Shown here: positions 17,356 to 26,605 of the stretch, one piece after another
How positions within the stretch are numbered: position 1 is the stretch's first letter
Layout of the letters: the number at the start of each line of letters is the position of its first letter
Source of the DNA: Autumnicola sp041679265
GTDB lineage: Bacteria; Bacteroidota; Bacteroidia; Flavobacteriales; Flavobacteriaceae
Length of the DNA stretch: 64,000 nt
Direction of reading: 5' to 3'
Assembly: GCF_041679265.1 (NCBI RefSeq)
Contig: NZ_JBGFSM010000018.1
Coordinates: 1-64,000 of the forward strand
Made by a program: the position numbers and the translations under genes
Notes under the pieces: model-generated
Told to the model about the DNA's origin: nothing
The model's database searches: none
Seen by the model: the letters and a program-made list of their open reading frames with translations, nothing else

Positions 17356-19569
17356 ATGAAGTTCTCTAAAATGGTTGTTGCATTTCTAGTGTTTACAACC
17401 TCAATGATTTACGCCCAGGAAAAGCAAATCACTCTTGAAGAAATATGGGATGGTACTTTCCGGCAGGAGCGTTTGCAGTCCCTTCAATCCCTGCAAAATG
17501 GTAAAGAATATCTTGTTCTAAACCGTGACCGAAATAGTGGCCTTACCACTCTTGATGTTTACAAATATACCACCGGCGAAAAGGTAAGGACCATGCTTAA
17601 CAGTAATAGCCTTAAAGAGATTTCTTCTTTCCAGGGTTTTGAATTAAGCCCTGAAGAAAATAAGTTGTTGCTTTCTACCAATCTTGAAAAAATATACCGC
17701 CGATCCAGCAAAGGAATTTATTACATCTACGACTTTAAGGATAAAAGCCTTACCAAACTTACCGACAGGCTGGTCCAGGAGCCAACATTTTCTCCCGATG
17801 CTTCCAAAGTAGCTTATATTTTTGAAAATAACATTTATGTTTATGATATTGCCTCAGGAGAGGAAAAACAAATCACCTTTGATGGTAAGAAAAATGAAAC
17901 CATAAACGGAATTACCGATTGGGTTTATGAAGAAGAATTTGCTTTTGTAAGAGCTTTCCAGTGGAACCCCACAGGAGAAAAACTCGCTTACCTGAAGTTT
18001 AACGAATCTAACGTGCCTGAATTTTCCATGGATATTTTTGGGCAGAGTTTATATCCTTCAGAATATACTTTTAAATATCCCAAAGCAGGAGAGGAAAATT
18101 CCAAAGTGTCCCTGCACATGTATGACCTTGCTTCCGCAGAAAGTGAAAAAGTAGAACTGGGAGACTATGAAGATTTTTATATTCCGCGGATAAAATGGAC
18201 ACAAAAACCAATGCTGCTTAGCGTACAGGTGATTAACCGCCACCAAAACGATCTGGATCTAATTTTTGTGGATGCCAGCGATAATTCTAAAAAAGTAGTA
18301 TTAAATGAGCAGGATGAAGCTTACATTGATATAACCGATAATCTTACCTTTTTAGAAGACAACAGCTTTATCTGGACCAGTGAAAAAGACGGCTATAATC
18401 ATATTTATCATTATGATGAAAGCGGAAAGCTGATCAACCAGGTTACTTCAGGAGACTGGGAGGTGACAGATTATTATGGTTTTGATAAGAAGAATAACCG
18501 CATTTACTACCAGAGCACAGAAGACGGCAGCGTGAACAGGACGGTTTATTCCATTAAACCCAATGGAAAAGATAAAATGAAATTAACTGATAAAACCGGA
18601 ACCAACAGCGCCGATTTCAGTGCCGATTATACCTATTTTATTAATTCTTTTACCAATACTTCCACACCTTACGTATTTACCCTGCATCGTGCAAAAGATG
18701 GGAAACTGCTTAGGGAAATAAAAGATAATTCAGAATTGCTTGAAAAAGAAGCGCCTTATAATTTTTCCCCGAAAGAAATCTCTACCATAGAAGTTAATGG
18801 AAACGATCTCAATATGTGGATGATTAAGCCGCAAAATTTCGATGAAAATAAGGAATATCCATTGCTGATGTTTCAGTATTCCGGTCCCGGCTCGCAGTCC
18901 GTCTCTAATACTTATTTTAATACCAACGATTACTGGTACCAGCTTCTGGCAGATGAAGGCTTTATAATTGCCTGTGTAGATGGAAGGGGAACAGGCTTTA
19001 GAGGCGCCGACTTCAAAAAAGTTACCCAACTGGAATTGGGAAAATACGAGGTTGAAGATCAGATTTCCGCAGCGCAAGAACTTGGAGAAAGAAGTTATAT
19101 CGATAAAAACCGGATTGGTATCTGGGGCTGGAGTTATGGTGGCTTTATGGCTTCCAACTGTATCCTCCAGGGTAATGATACTTTTGCTATGGCAATTGCC
19201 GTGGCGCCGGTAACCAGCTGGAGATTTTATGATAGTATCTATACTGAAAGGTATATGACCACCCCGCAGGAAAATGCTTCAGGTTACGATAATAATTCTC
19301 CTATTAACCATGTTGAAAAACTCAAGGGAGACTTTTTGCTGGTTCACGGGGGAGGAGACGATAATGTGCACCTGCAAAATACCATGAGGATGGTGGAAGC
19401 TTTGGTACAGGCGAACAAACAATTCCAGTGGGCAATTTATCCAGATAAAGACCACGGCATTTACGGCGGGAATACTCGGCTTCACCTCTATACCATGATG
19501 ACGAATTTCTTAAGGGAGAACCTTAAGGAAGAAGGCATGAAAGAAGAAAATCAAAATACGATAAATTAA
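17356..19569 (+). CDS. Dipeptidyl peptidase IV-like serine peptidase (S9)
   Basis: A 737-residue exported peptidase with signal peptide MKFSKMVVAFLVFTTSMIYAQ. A beta-propeller domain (about 30-470) includes the substrate-gating double Glu motif DWVYEEEFAF. It is followed by an alpha/beta-hydrolase domain with catalytic triad Ser593 (GWSYGG), Asp668 (GGGDDNVH) and His700 (DKDHGI), matching the spacing of DPP IV. It should release X-Pro dipeptides in the periplasm. Two peptide/proton symporter genes follow in the same direction, suggesting a peptide-scavenging unit in which the products are imported. Confidence 0.95.
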   Translation: MKFSKMVVAFLVFTTSMIYAQEKQITLEEIWDGTFRQERLQSLQSLQNGKEYLVLNRDRNSGLTTLDVYKYTTGEKVRTMLNSNSLKEISSFQGFELSPEENKLLLSTNLEKIYRRSSKGIYYIYDFKDKSLTKLTDRLVQEPTFSPDASKVAYIFENNIYVYDIASGEEKQITFDGKKNETINGITDWVYEEEFAFVRAFQWNPTGEKLAYLKFNESNVPEFSMDIFGQSLYPSEYTFKYPKAGEENSKVSLHMYDLASAESEKVELGDYEDFYIPRIKWTQKPMLLSVQVINRHQNDLDLIFVDASDNSKKVVLNEQDEAYIDITDNLTFLEDNSFIWTSEKDGYNHIYHYDESGKLINQVTSGDWEVTDYYGFDKKNNRIYYQSTEDGSVNRTVYSIKPNGKDKMKLTDKTGTNSADFSADYTYFINSFTNTSTPYVFTLHRAKDGKLLREIKDNSELLEKEAPYNFSPKEISTIEVNGNDLNMWMIKPQNFDENKEYPLLMFQYSGPGSQSVSNTYFNTNDYWYQLLADEGFIIACVDGRGTGFRGADFKKVTQLELGKYEVEDQISAAQELGERSYIDKNRIGIWGWSYGGFMASNCILQGNDTFAMAIAVAPVTSWRFYDSIYTERYMTTPQENASGYDNNSPINHVEKLKGDFLLVHGGGDDNVHLQNTMRMVEALVQANKQFQWAIYPDKDHGIYGGNTRLHLYTMMTNFLRENLKEEGMKEENQNTIN

Positions 19570-19584
19570 ATTCACACTTAGTTA

Positions 19585-21519
19585 ATGGCAAATTCAGCAA
19601 CCCCGGCACCGCAAAAGGAATTATTTGGACATCCGGTAGGACTCTACATACTCTTTTTTACTGAAATGTGGGAACGTTTTTCCTATTACGGGATGAGGGC
19701 GATCCTGGTGCTTTACCTGGTAAGCGCCACCACCGGCGGAAATGCGGGACTAGGCTGGACAGGCGGGGAAGCAATCGCCCTTTACGGCTGGTACACCATG
19801 CTGGTTTATGTAGCTTCCATACCCGGAGGGATTATAGCCGATAAACTTTTGGGCCAGAAGAAGACAGTACTCATAGGAGGGATAGTGCTGGTGGCAGGCC
19901 ACGGCATACTGGCAGTTGAAGAAATGTGGGCATTTTATCTGGGGCTCGCGCTTATTATAGCCGGGGTAGGAATGCTAAAACCTAATATTTCAACTATGGT
20001 GGGTGGCCTTTATAAAGAAGGTGATATTCGCCGTGACAAGGGATTTACCATTTTTTACATTGGGATTAACCTGGGTGCTTTTCTTTCCAGCCTTATTGTA
20101 GGATATGTTGGGGAAGAAATTGGCTGGCACTGGGGCTTTGGGCTTGCCGGTATAGCCATGGCCCTTGGACTTGTGGTGTACCTGTGGGGGCAAAAATACC
20201 TGCGGAATGTGGGTAACCTGCTTTCCCGCGCAGAACGGGATGAAGGCGCCTCCCTTGGCGGAATGTTTAAAGAACTGCTGAAGTCTCCGTTGCAACTGGT
20301 AATCACTTCCGTTTTGATGCTGGGATCGCTTTATTACCTGTTCTTTGAATCTTTGCCATACGGGCTGCTTTATATTTTTCTTACGCTTGTAACCGCCTTA
20401 ATGCTGATGGTTTACAAAGATCTTACCTCGCAGGTAATGAAAGACCGTTACCTGGTAATGATCCTTTCTTTTTTACTGGTAGTGGTATTTTGGGGAGCCT
20501 TTGAACAGGCCGGAGGGTTAATGAACATATACGCCCTTGATAAAACAGACAGGACCATTCCTTTTAACCTTCCGTTAATTGGGAATGAAGTTCCCGCAAC
20601 CTGGTTTCAGTCGTTAAATGCACTTTTTATTATCATCTTTGGGGTGATTGTGGCCAACTTCTGGGCAAGGCGAAAATTAAAGCATAAGGAAGCTTCTTCC
20701 ATTTTTAAAATGGCAACAGGGGTAATCATCATGGGGCTTGGCTTTATTTTTATGGCCATGGCAGCAAGCAATTACATTCCTTATGAGCATAAATCTGCCA
20801 TGTACTGGCTGGTTCTGGCTTATTTGCTTCATACCATCGGGGAATTGTGTTCTTCTCCTGTGGCACTTTCTTTTATCACCAAGCTGGCGCCGGTAAAATA
20901 TGCTTCCCTTATGATGGGAGTTTACTTTGCTGCCACCGGTTTGGGGAATAAAGTAGCCGGGGTTATTGGGGAATTTTCACAGGGAGAGCCTATGGTGGTG
21001 AACCTCGTGGCCAGTGATGCCGAGATGTCTCAAAACCTTCAGGTAAATGATTCGGTAGTTGCTACCCATGGCGACTTTAGGTTAAGCGGGAGAGTGTATC
21101 AGGAAAACGGGGAACTGCATGTTTTGGAATTGCAATCTGATGAACCGGTGTTGGAATATATTCAGTTTAAAAATGAAGAAAGGAGCAATGAAGTGGTGGA
21201 AGTTCTTCAGGAAGAAAAGGTAACCGCCCAGGATCCTTACCACGTGCTTATCGATTTTAAACAGGCAGAAGACAATAGTGGTTACAGCGGTAATTTTGTG
21301 ATTGAAGAAGTGCAAACCGATATGGAATACAAAACCTTCTGGGGAATTACCATCTTCACTTTTATTTTTGGTCTTTTGGTAATCTTACTGCTTAAACCAT
21401 TGAAAAGGCTTACCCACGGCGTGGAAGATCATGAGGGGGATTTACCGCAGCAGGAGAAATTTGAACTTGGGGATGAAGAAATAAAAAATAATGGCGATGA
21501 CAAACACCGTAAACGCTAA
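19585..21519 (+). CDS. Peptide MFS transporter (POT/PTR2 family) with a long soluble loop
   Basis: A 644-residue proton-coupled oligopeptide symporter. The N-terminus GHPVGLYILFFTEMWERFSYYGMRAIL is the POT signature, with the ExxERFxYYG motif that couples protons. Most of the chain is membrane helices. Unusually, about 100 soluble residues (roughly 470-580, rich in E, V and Q) sit between the last two helices, a region that is a short loop in the neighbouring paralogue. Its end overlaps the next transporter start by 29 bases. Substrates are inferred to be di- and tripeptides. Confidence 0.93.
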   Translation: MANSATPAPQKELFGHPVGLYILFFTEMWERFSYYGMRAILVLYLVSATTGGNAGLGWTGGEAIALYGWYTMLVYVASIPGGIIADKLLGQKKTVLIGGIVLVAGHGILAVEEMWAFYLGLALIIAGVGMLKPNISTMVGGLYKEGDIRRDKGFTIFYIGINLGAFLSSLIVGYVGEEIGWHWGFGLAGIAMALGLVVYLWGQKYLRNVGNLLSRAERDEGASLGGMFKELLKSPLQLVITSVLMLGSLYYLFFESLPYGLLYIFLTLVTALMLMVYKDLTSQVMKDRYLVMILSFLLVVVFWGAFEQAGGLMNIYALDKTDRTIPFNLPLIGNEVPATWFQSLNALFIIIFGVIVANFWARRKLKHKEASSIFKMATGVIIMGLGFIFMAMAASNYIPYEHKSAMYWLVLAYLLHTIGELCSSPVALSFITKLAPVKYASLMMGVYFAATGLGNKVAGVIGEFSQGEPMVVNLVASDAEMSQNLQVNDSVVATHGDFRLSGRVYQENGELHVLELQSDEPVLEYIQFKNEERSNEVVEVLQEEKVTAQDPYHVLIDFKQAEDNSGYSGNFVIEEVQTDMEYKTFWGITIFTFIFGLLVILLLKPLKRLTHGVEDHEGDLPQQEKFELGDEEIKNNGDDKHRKR

Positions 21520-23278
21520 CGAAGATTTTTTTAAGAGCAAAGTGCTGGGGCATCCCGCTGGGCTTTTTGTTCTCTTTTTTACTGAAATGTGGGAGCGATT
21601 CTCTTTCTACGGAATGCGGGTGCTCCTGGTGAATTTTCTCACCATGGCCATTGTGGGCGTAGATAATCCAGGCTGGGGCTGGTCGGCTGAAAATGCCGGG
21701 GCGCTATTTGGGACCTATGCCGGCTTGCTTTATTTAACCCCAATTTTAGGCGGCCTCATAGCCGATAAATTTACAGGTTATCGCCGGGCGGTAATTATAG
21801 GGGCGGGAATTATGACCCTTGGCCATGCTTCTATGGCTTTGGAAACCGAATTCTCACTCTACTTTGGGCTGGCACTGCTGGTGATAGGAACAGGTTTCTT
21901 TAAGCCGAATATCACTTCTATTATTTCTGAAATGTACGAAGGCAAGGCCGATAAAAAGGATGGAGCTTATACCATTTTTTATATGGGCGTAAATGCCGGC
22001 GCATTTTTTGGAATGATGTTGTGCGGCTATTTAGCCGAAAAAATTGGCTGGAGCTGGGGCTTTGGCCTTGCAGGGATTTTTATGTTATTGGGAACGCTTC
22101 AGTTTTGGCTTTCCAAACCGCTTTTTGGAAAAGTTGGCGGAGTGCCAGATAAAGAACTGGAAGAAAAACATAAGCAGGAAGAAGAAAGTAAAGGAGTTTC
22201 CCATAAAACCAATCCTTTTACTCTCTTAGATAAAATTCTTGTAGTGGCTTCCTCATTAATTGGTTTTATTTATCTTATTGACGATCCACTTTCCCGTATA
22301 GCCGATATTAACCTTTTTCCCGTAGTCATGCCTTTTGATTTTAGGGGGGAGCCTTTTTCCGGACCCCTGGGAATGGCCTTAATAGGCCTGGCACTTTTTT
22401 TAATCCTGGTGATTTCCCGTATTTCCAGGTACACCAAAATTGTAAGGGACCGTTTGATAGCGGTGATCATATTTGCCTTTTTTACCGTATTCTTTTTTAT
22501 GGCTTTTGAGCAGGGGGCTTCTTCCCTTATCATTTTTGCCCGTGATAATGTAAACAGGGTACTGGAAGGAAGTGCTGCCAGCATTTTTAATGTGGTAAAT
22601 GCCATTTTAACGGTAGTGCCCCTGGCAATTATTACCTGGGTACTGTATTTACTGTGGAAGCAGACATTTGCAAGAATTCCGGGATCCAATATAGTTTTAG
22701 GAGTCTGTTTCGCTGGGATCTGGGGACTGGTTATTTGGATGCTGGTAAGGGAATTTACCGCAGAGACTACTGAAATAACCGTTTCCTGGTTCAGTATTTT
22801 AAACTCATTTTTCATCATTGTGTTTGCTTCCTTCTTTTCGAGATGGTGGGAAAGCAAATACAATCCTTCCGCTGCCTTTAAGTATTGTTTCGGCCTGGTT
22901 TTACTAGGGTTGGGATTCGGACTTCTGGCATGGGGATCCAGTGGAGTTGCCGAAGGTGCCAAAGTAAGCATGATCTGGCTTATCCTGGCTTATCTCTTAC
23001 ATACGCTGGGAGAACTTTGCCTTTCTCCGCTTGGGCTTTCTTATGTGAGTAAACTGGTGCCTGCACGTATGATTGCTTTCATGTTCGGGATGTGGTACCT
23101 GGCCATTGCCATTGGCAATAAACTTGCCGGCTCCCTTGGAGGCATGATTGAAGAGGTAACACAGGAATATGACCTTTCCACCTTCTTTTTAATTTTCACC
23201 ATTGTGCCTGTTGCAGGGGGATTATTAGTGGCTTTGCTCAATCCACTCTTAAAGAGGCTTATGCATGGCATTAAGTAA
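21491..23278 (+). CDS. Peptide MFS transporter (POT/PTR2 family)
   Basis: A 595-residue paralogue of the preceding transporter, sharing GHPAGLFVLFFTEMWERFSFYGMRVLL at the N-terminus and the YLLHTLGELCLSPLGLS segment late in the protein. It lacks the long soluble loop near the C-terminus. The gene starts inside the last codons of its neighbour (ATG at 21491, or 21497), so translation is probably coupled. Two unlike POT paralogues behind a dipeptidyl peptidase suggest import of peptides of differing length or charge. Confidence 0.94.
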   Translation: MAMTNTVNANEDFFKSKVLGHPAGLFVLFFTEMWERFSFYGMRVLLVNFLTMAIVGVDNPGWGWSAENAGALFGTYAGLLYLTPILGGLIADKFTGYRRAVIIGAGIMTLGHASMALETEFSLYFGLALLVIGTGFFKPNITSIISEMYEGKADKKDGAYTIFYMGVNAGAFFGMMLCGYLAEKIGWSWGFGLAGIFMLLGTLQFWLSKPLFGKVGGVPDKELEEKHKQEEESKGVSHKTNPFTLLDKILVVASSLIGFIYLIDDPLSRIADINLFPVVMPFDFRGEPFSGPLGMALIGLALFLILVISRISRYTKIVRDRLIAVIIFAFFTVFFFMAFEQGASSLIIFARDNVNRVLEGSAASIFNVVNAILTVVPLAIITWVLYLLWKQTFARIPGSNIVLGVCFAGIWGLVIWMLVREFTAETTEITVSWFSILNSFFIIVFASFFSRWWESKYNPSAAFKYCFGLVLLGLGFGLLAWGSSGVAEGAKVSMIWLILAYLLHTLGELCLSPLGLSYVSKLVPARMIAFMFGMWYLAIAIGNKLAGSLGGMIEEVTQEYDLSTFFLIFTIVPVAGGLLVALLNPLLKRLMHGIK

Positions 23279-23349
23279 CATAATAAAGAACCCCTTCACA
23301 GCGTTATTGTTTTAGGAATACTTTTTGATTTTAGACAGGAAAAATTTTT

Positions 23350-23892
23350 ATGAAGTTTAGGATAGTTGTTTTTTTAATAATGCTTTCTGCAGGAGTGTTG
23401 CAGGCGCAGGAAATTAAGTGGATGACGATGAACGAAGCACTTAAGGCGCAAAAAAAACACCCGAAGAAGATCTTTATGGATGCCTACACCACCTGGTGCG
23501 GCCCTTGTAAGTTGCTGGACAGGAATACTTTTGCAAATAAAGATGTGGTAAAATATGTAAATGAACATTTTTACGCGGTAAAATTTAATGCGGAAGGGCC
23601 TGAAAAAATTGAATATAAGGATATGACTTTTACCAATCCTAATTATGACGCCTCCCGTACCGGCAGGAATGGCACTCACGAATTTGCCAGTGCCATGAGA
23701 ATTTCAGGATATCCTACCATTGTTTTTTTTGCTGAAGATGGAAACCTTATCGCCCCGATTGTTGGCTACAGGACACCGGAACAACTGGAAATATTTTTGA
23801 AAATGTTTGCTAATGACGATCATAAAAAGCTTACCAGCCAGGCAGCTTTTTCTGAATACCGTGAAAACTTCGTCGGGGAATTTAAAAATTAA
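23350..23892 (+). CDS. Secreted thioredoxin-family protein
   Basis: A 180-residue exported protein with signal peptide ending LQAQ. A thioredoxin_7-type fold carries the redox motif Cys50-GP-Cys53 in TTWCGPCK, and the cis-proline region is GYPTIVFF. Such proteins reduce or isomerise disulfides in the envelope. Its terminator lies within the 3' end of the convergent comEC gene, only three bases separating the two stop codons. Confidence 0.88.
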   Translation: MKFRIVVFLIMLSAGVLQAQEIKWMTMNEALKAQKKHPKKIFMDAYTTWCGPCKLLDRNTFANKDVVKYVNEHFYAVKFNAEGPEKIEYKDMTFTNPNYDASRTGRNGTHEFASAMRISGYPTIVFFAEDGNLIAPIVGYRTPEQLEIFLKMFANDDHKKLTSQAAFSEYRENFVGEFKN

Positions 23893-23895
23893 GTG

Positions 23896-25926
23896 TTAAT
23901 TGCTGAAAGCTTTCTCTGTGGGAACTTTTAGCTGAAAAGCTCCCTTTTCGCTAGTATAGTGAAAAGGGATTTTTTTATTTTCGGCGCTCCTTTGCCAACG
24001 CTTTACATAAGATTTAAAGTTACTGCCATCGGCAATAATAATCTCTGGATTTAATTGATGAATAAGCCTGTCCAGGTTGATTTTTGGAGAACTGCTCAAC
24101 AAGATCATTTCAGGTTTTAAATTTGTTACATCATATACTCCTGCACTGTCTATTACCAACAACTTTTTATTATTTACGGCATAGAGGTTTTTAAGATTAT
24201 TAAAGTCCACATCCTTAATTCTTTTGTTTAGCAGGTATTCTTTTAAAAATGCTTCTTTCCCGGCAAAAAGGGAATCAGAGCAGTAAATTTGAAGCTTATC
24301 CTTATTTTTAAAGCCCAACAGCGTAGTCCTGTTTTTTTGAAAAACAATCATTTCTGAACCTTTTTTTTCTGCCCTTTCATAAATAAGCAAGGCTTGAAAA
24401 ATAACAATTCCTAATAGAAATATCACCAGGTTTCTGAAACCTTGATTGTACAACAAGGCGATGCCGGCAATTATCAGAAGATAAGCGGCTATAGCCATAG
24501 ATTCATCAAAATAGATATCGCTAAAAAGAAATGATTCTTTTCCTGCGATCACTTCCACAAATCCATTTAATAGGGCAATGCAATTTGCGTAAATGTTGGC
24601 AAGGACCTCAGGTAAAATATGGAAAAGTGCCAGTGCCGTAATAAGAATTCCGCCCGCCAGGATAATTCCCAAAAAAGGAAGGATAACGAGGTTGGTTATG
24701 AAGAACAGGCCCGGGAACTGGTGAAAATAATAAAGGCTTAAAGGCAGTACCCCAATTTGAGCTGCAATACTCACGCTTAATATTTTCCAGAAATAATCAA
24801 TTAGCCGGTTATCAGCTTTAATCAAAATGTACAATTTAGGCTGAATGGCGATAATGGCAAAAACCGCAAGGTAACTTAGCTGGAATCCCGCCTGCAGGAG
24901 GTAGAATGGATTGATTAGAAGCAACACCAGTAGCGACATGAAAAGGGTGTTCATGGTGCTGGTCCTCCTGTTAATATGCATTCCTACAGCCAGGAAAGAA
25001 AACATGCTCACCGCTCTTATAACAGAAGGGGAGAGGCCTGCAACAAAAGCGTAACTCCAGAGTGCAGTTAAAACAAAAAGAAGCTTCAAAAATTTGCCAT
25101 TTTTGGGCAGCCTTTCCAAGGGCCGTAAAAGCCAGTTAAGAATCAAGAGAAGGATGCCTACATGCAATCCCGAAACGGCAAGAATATGCACTGCCCCAGA
25201 TGCCGCGTAGCTTTTATAGGTTTCGGCTGAAATATCGCGCCGGTTTCCAAGAATTAGTGCCTGGATTACGGCCAGTTCTTCAGGGGAAAAAGAATGTTGT
25301 TGGAGGTTTTGAATGCATTTTTCCCGTAACCCTGCAGCAAAGCTTTTTAAGCCGCGTTCTTGTGTTTTGAGTGGTAAAATTTCTTCCGCGGAAAGATTTA
25401 ACTGCCTGGAGACACCAAGTTGCTCCATGTAATTCCCGTAGTTGAACAGGTATGGATTAAGCGGTTGCTCAAATGAAGAAAGGCGGTTTGGGACGATAAG
25501 ATGCTGGCCTATTTTCCATCTTGTAGCCGAATCTTTCTGAATGTTCAGGAGCAGCTTTCCATGAATGCTTTTGGAGAAATTTTGAAAAGAAGCATTATAG
25601 GCGGCGGTTACCTGGGCGATATATTTTTCAGTATAAAGTGCGGGTTTTAATTCTTCTTCTATTTTTATCTCAAGAAATTCCGGGGAATTTCCGGCTTCAG
25701 CAATATTAAGATAATGAGTAGGTTGATTTTCAGGAGAATGAATAAAAACGGTTCCAATTCCCACGATAGAAAAGAAAATACAGGCAACAATTCCGAAGAA
25801 GGCATCCTGGAACAGGTTTTTTCTGGCCCTCAAATAAGAAAAGAGGAAAAGCAGAAATCCCGAAACAGCAATAATTATCAAAGTCTCCTTTTGCAGCGAC
25901 AGGTAAAAACCGGCAACGATTCCCAC
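23896..25926 (-). CDS. comEC: ComEC/Rec2-family DNA-uptake channel
   Basis: A 676-residue polytopic protein expected to carry single-stranded DNA across the inner membrane during transformation. Order: two N-terminal helices, a DUF4131/OB-like domain (about 60-200), then the competence domain with AVSGLHVGILL (about 250-262) and many helices. The C-terminal domain lacks the metallo-beta-lactamase motifs found in longer ComEC proteins. The only conventional start is GTG at 25926. However, family-like sequence (IKFLNFILIKLCLFFTV) continues upstream in frame from an ATA at 25974, so the true start is uncertain and the ancestral ATG may be lost. Confidence 0.85.
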   Translation of the reverse strand: MGIVAGFYLSLQKETLIIIAVSGFLLFLFSYLRARKNLFQDAFFGIVACIFFSIVGIGTVFIHSPENQPTHYLNIAEAGNSPEFLEIKIEEELKPALYTEKYIAQVTAAYNASFQNFSKSIHGKLLLNIQKDSATRWKIGQHLIVPNRLSSFEQPLNPYLFNYGNYMEQLGVSRQLNLSAEEILPLKTQERGLKSFAAGLREKCIQNLQQHSFSPEELAVIQALILGNRRDISAETYKSYAASGAVHILAVSGLHVGILLLILNWLLRPLERLPKNGKFLKLLFVLTALWSYAFVAGLSPSVIRAVSMFSFLAVGMHINRRTSTMNTLFMSLLVLLLINPFYLLQAGFQLSYLAVFAIIAIQPKLYILIKADNRLIDYFWKILSVSIAAQIGVLPLSLYYFHQFPGLFFITNLVILPFLGIILAGGILITALALFHILPEVLANIYANCIALLNGFVEVIAGKESFLFSDIYFDESMAIAAYLLIIAGIALLYNQGFRNLVIFLLGIVIFQALLIYERAEKKGSEMIVFQKNRTTLLGFKNKDKLQIYCSDSLFAGKEAFLKEYLLNKRIKDVDFNNLKNLYAVNNKKLLVIDSAGVYDVTNLKPEMILLSSSPKINLDRLIHQLNPEIIIADGSNFKSYVKRWQRSAENKKIPFHYTSEKGAFQLKVPTEKAFSN
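23941..23976 (+). terminator. Terminator of the thioredoxin gene, lying within comEC
   Basis: TCCCTTTTCGC (23941-23951) pairs with GTGAAAAGGGA (23959-23969), 11 bp with one wobble, followed by seven T. It sits 49 bases past the thioredoxin stop and is simultaneously comEC coding sequence near its C-terminus. Confidence 0.8.
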
Positions 25927-26008
25927 TGTGAAGAAAAGGCACAGCTTGATTAAAATGAAATTAAGAAATTTTATGGCCGTAGCATTTACAGCTGAAGATA
26001 GGAAAAAA

Positions 26009-26605
26009 TCAAATCACCCGCCGCGCCATCACAAAATTATTGTGCCAGTAAGTTTCTGATAAGGAAGAAATTATCACACCCCGGGAGGTAGTGGAGTGAA
26101 TAAAAAGAATTTCACCCGGCAGGACCTCTATTACCAGCCCAACATGGTTGATCACTTTTTTATTCTTACTGGTCTGGAAAAACAGCAAATCGCCCGCGGT
26201 TACTTCCTCCAGGTATAGCCTTTTACCCTGCAAAGACATGGCGCGGGAAGTACGGGGCAGGGGAATATCCTCTTCGAGGTAAGCTACATAAATGAGCCCG
26301 GAGCAATCCATTCCTCTTTTTGTAGTGCCGCCATATTTGTATCTCGTGCCTTCAAATTCTTTGGCGTTGGAAATCACCTTATATACCCTTTTATCTTCAG
26401 GTTTAAGCGCGGGATTTGTTTTAAACTTTTTTTCTGAAGAGACCATTTTCCTATGGTTCGAAACCCGGGACCTGGAGCTGCCGCAGGAAGTAAGGAGCAT
26501 GGCAAAAAGAATTAAACCGCATATTTTAAGCAAGTTTCGCTCAATAGGAGAATTCAGGTTAAAATCCTGAAATAGGAAAAAACGGGCTTCAGTTTTTCTG
26601 TTCAT
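26009..26605 (-). CDS. NlpC/P60 (C40) family lipoprotein peptidase
   Basis: A 198-residue protein from the ATG at 26605, which overlaps the end of lpxB by 17 bases; 14 further in-frame codons upstream lie within lpxB and are unlikely to be used. A lipoprotein signal (LILFAMLLTSC) follows a rather long N-terminal stretch. The NlpC/P60 domain (about 80-198) shows the catalytic Cys in GMDCSGLIYVAY, His in INHVGLVIE and a second His in FIHSTTSRGV. Such enzymes cut the D-Glu to diaminopimelate bond in peptidoglycan stems. It is an outer- or inner-membrane anchored murein endopeptidase candidate. Confidence 0.9.
   Translation of the reverse strand: MNRKTEARFFLFQDFNLNSPIERNLLKICGLILFAMLLTSCGSSRSRVSNHRKMVSSEKKFKTNPALKPEDKRVYKVISNAKEFEGTRYKYGGTTKRGMDCSGLIYVAYLEEDIPLPRTSRAMSLQGKRLYLEEVTAGDLLFFQTSKNKKVINHVGLVIEVLPGEILFIHSTTSRGVIISSLSETYWHNNFVMARRVI

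Noticed and set aside
22270..22971. 233-codon minus-strand ORF inside the second peptide transporter
   Set aside because: It lies fully antisense to a confident membrane protein; long shadows are common opposite hydrophobic codons.
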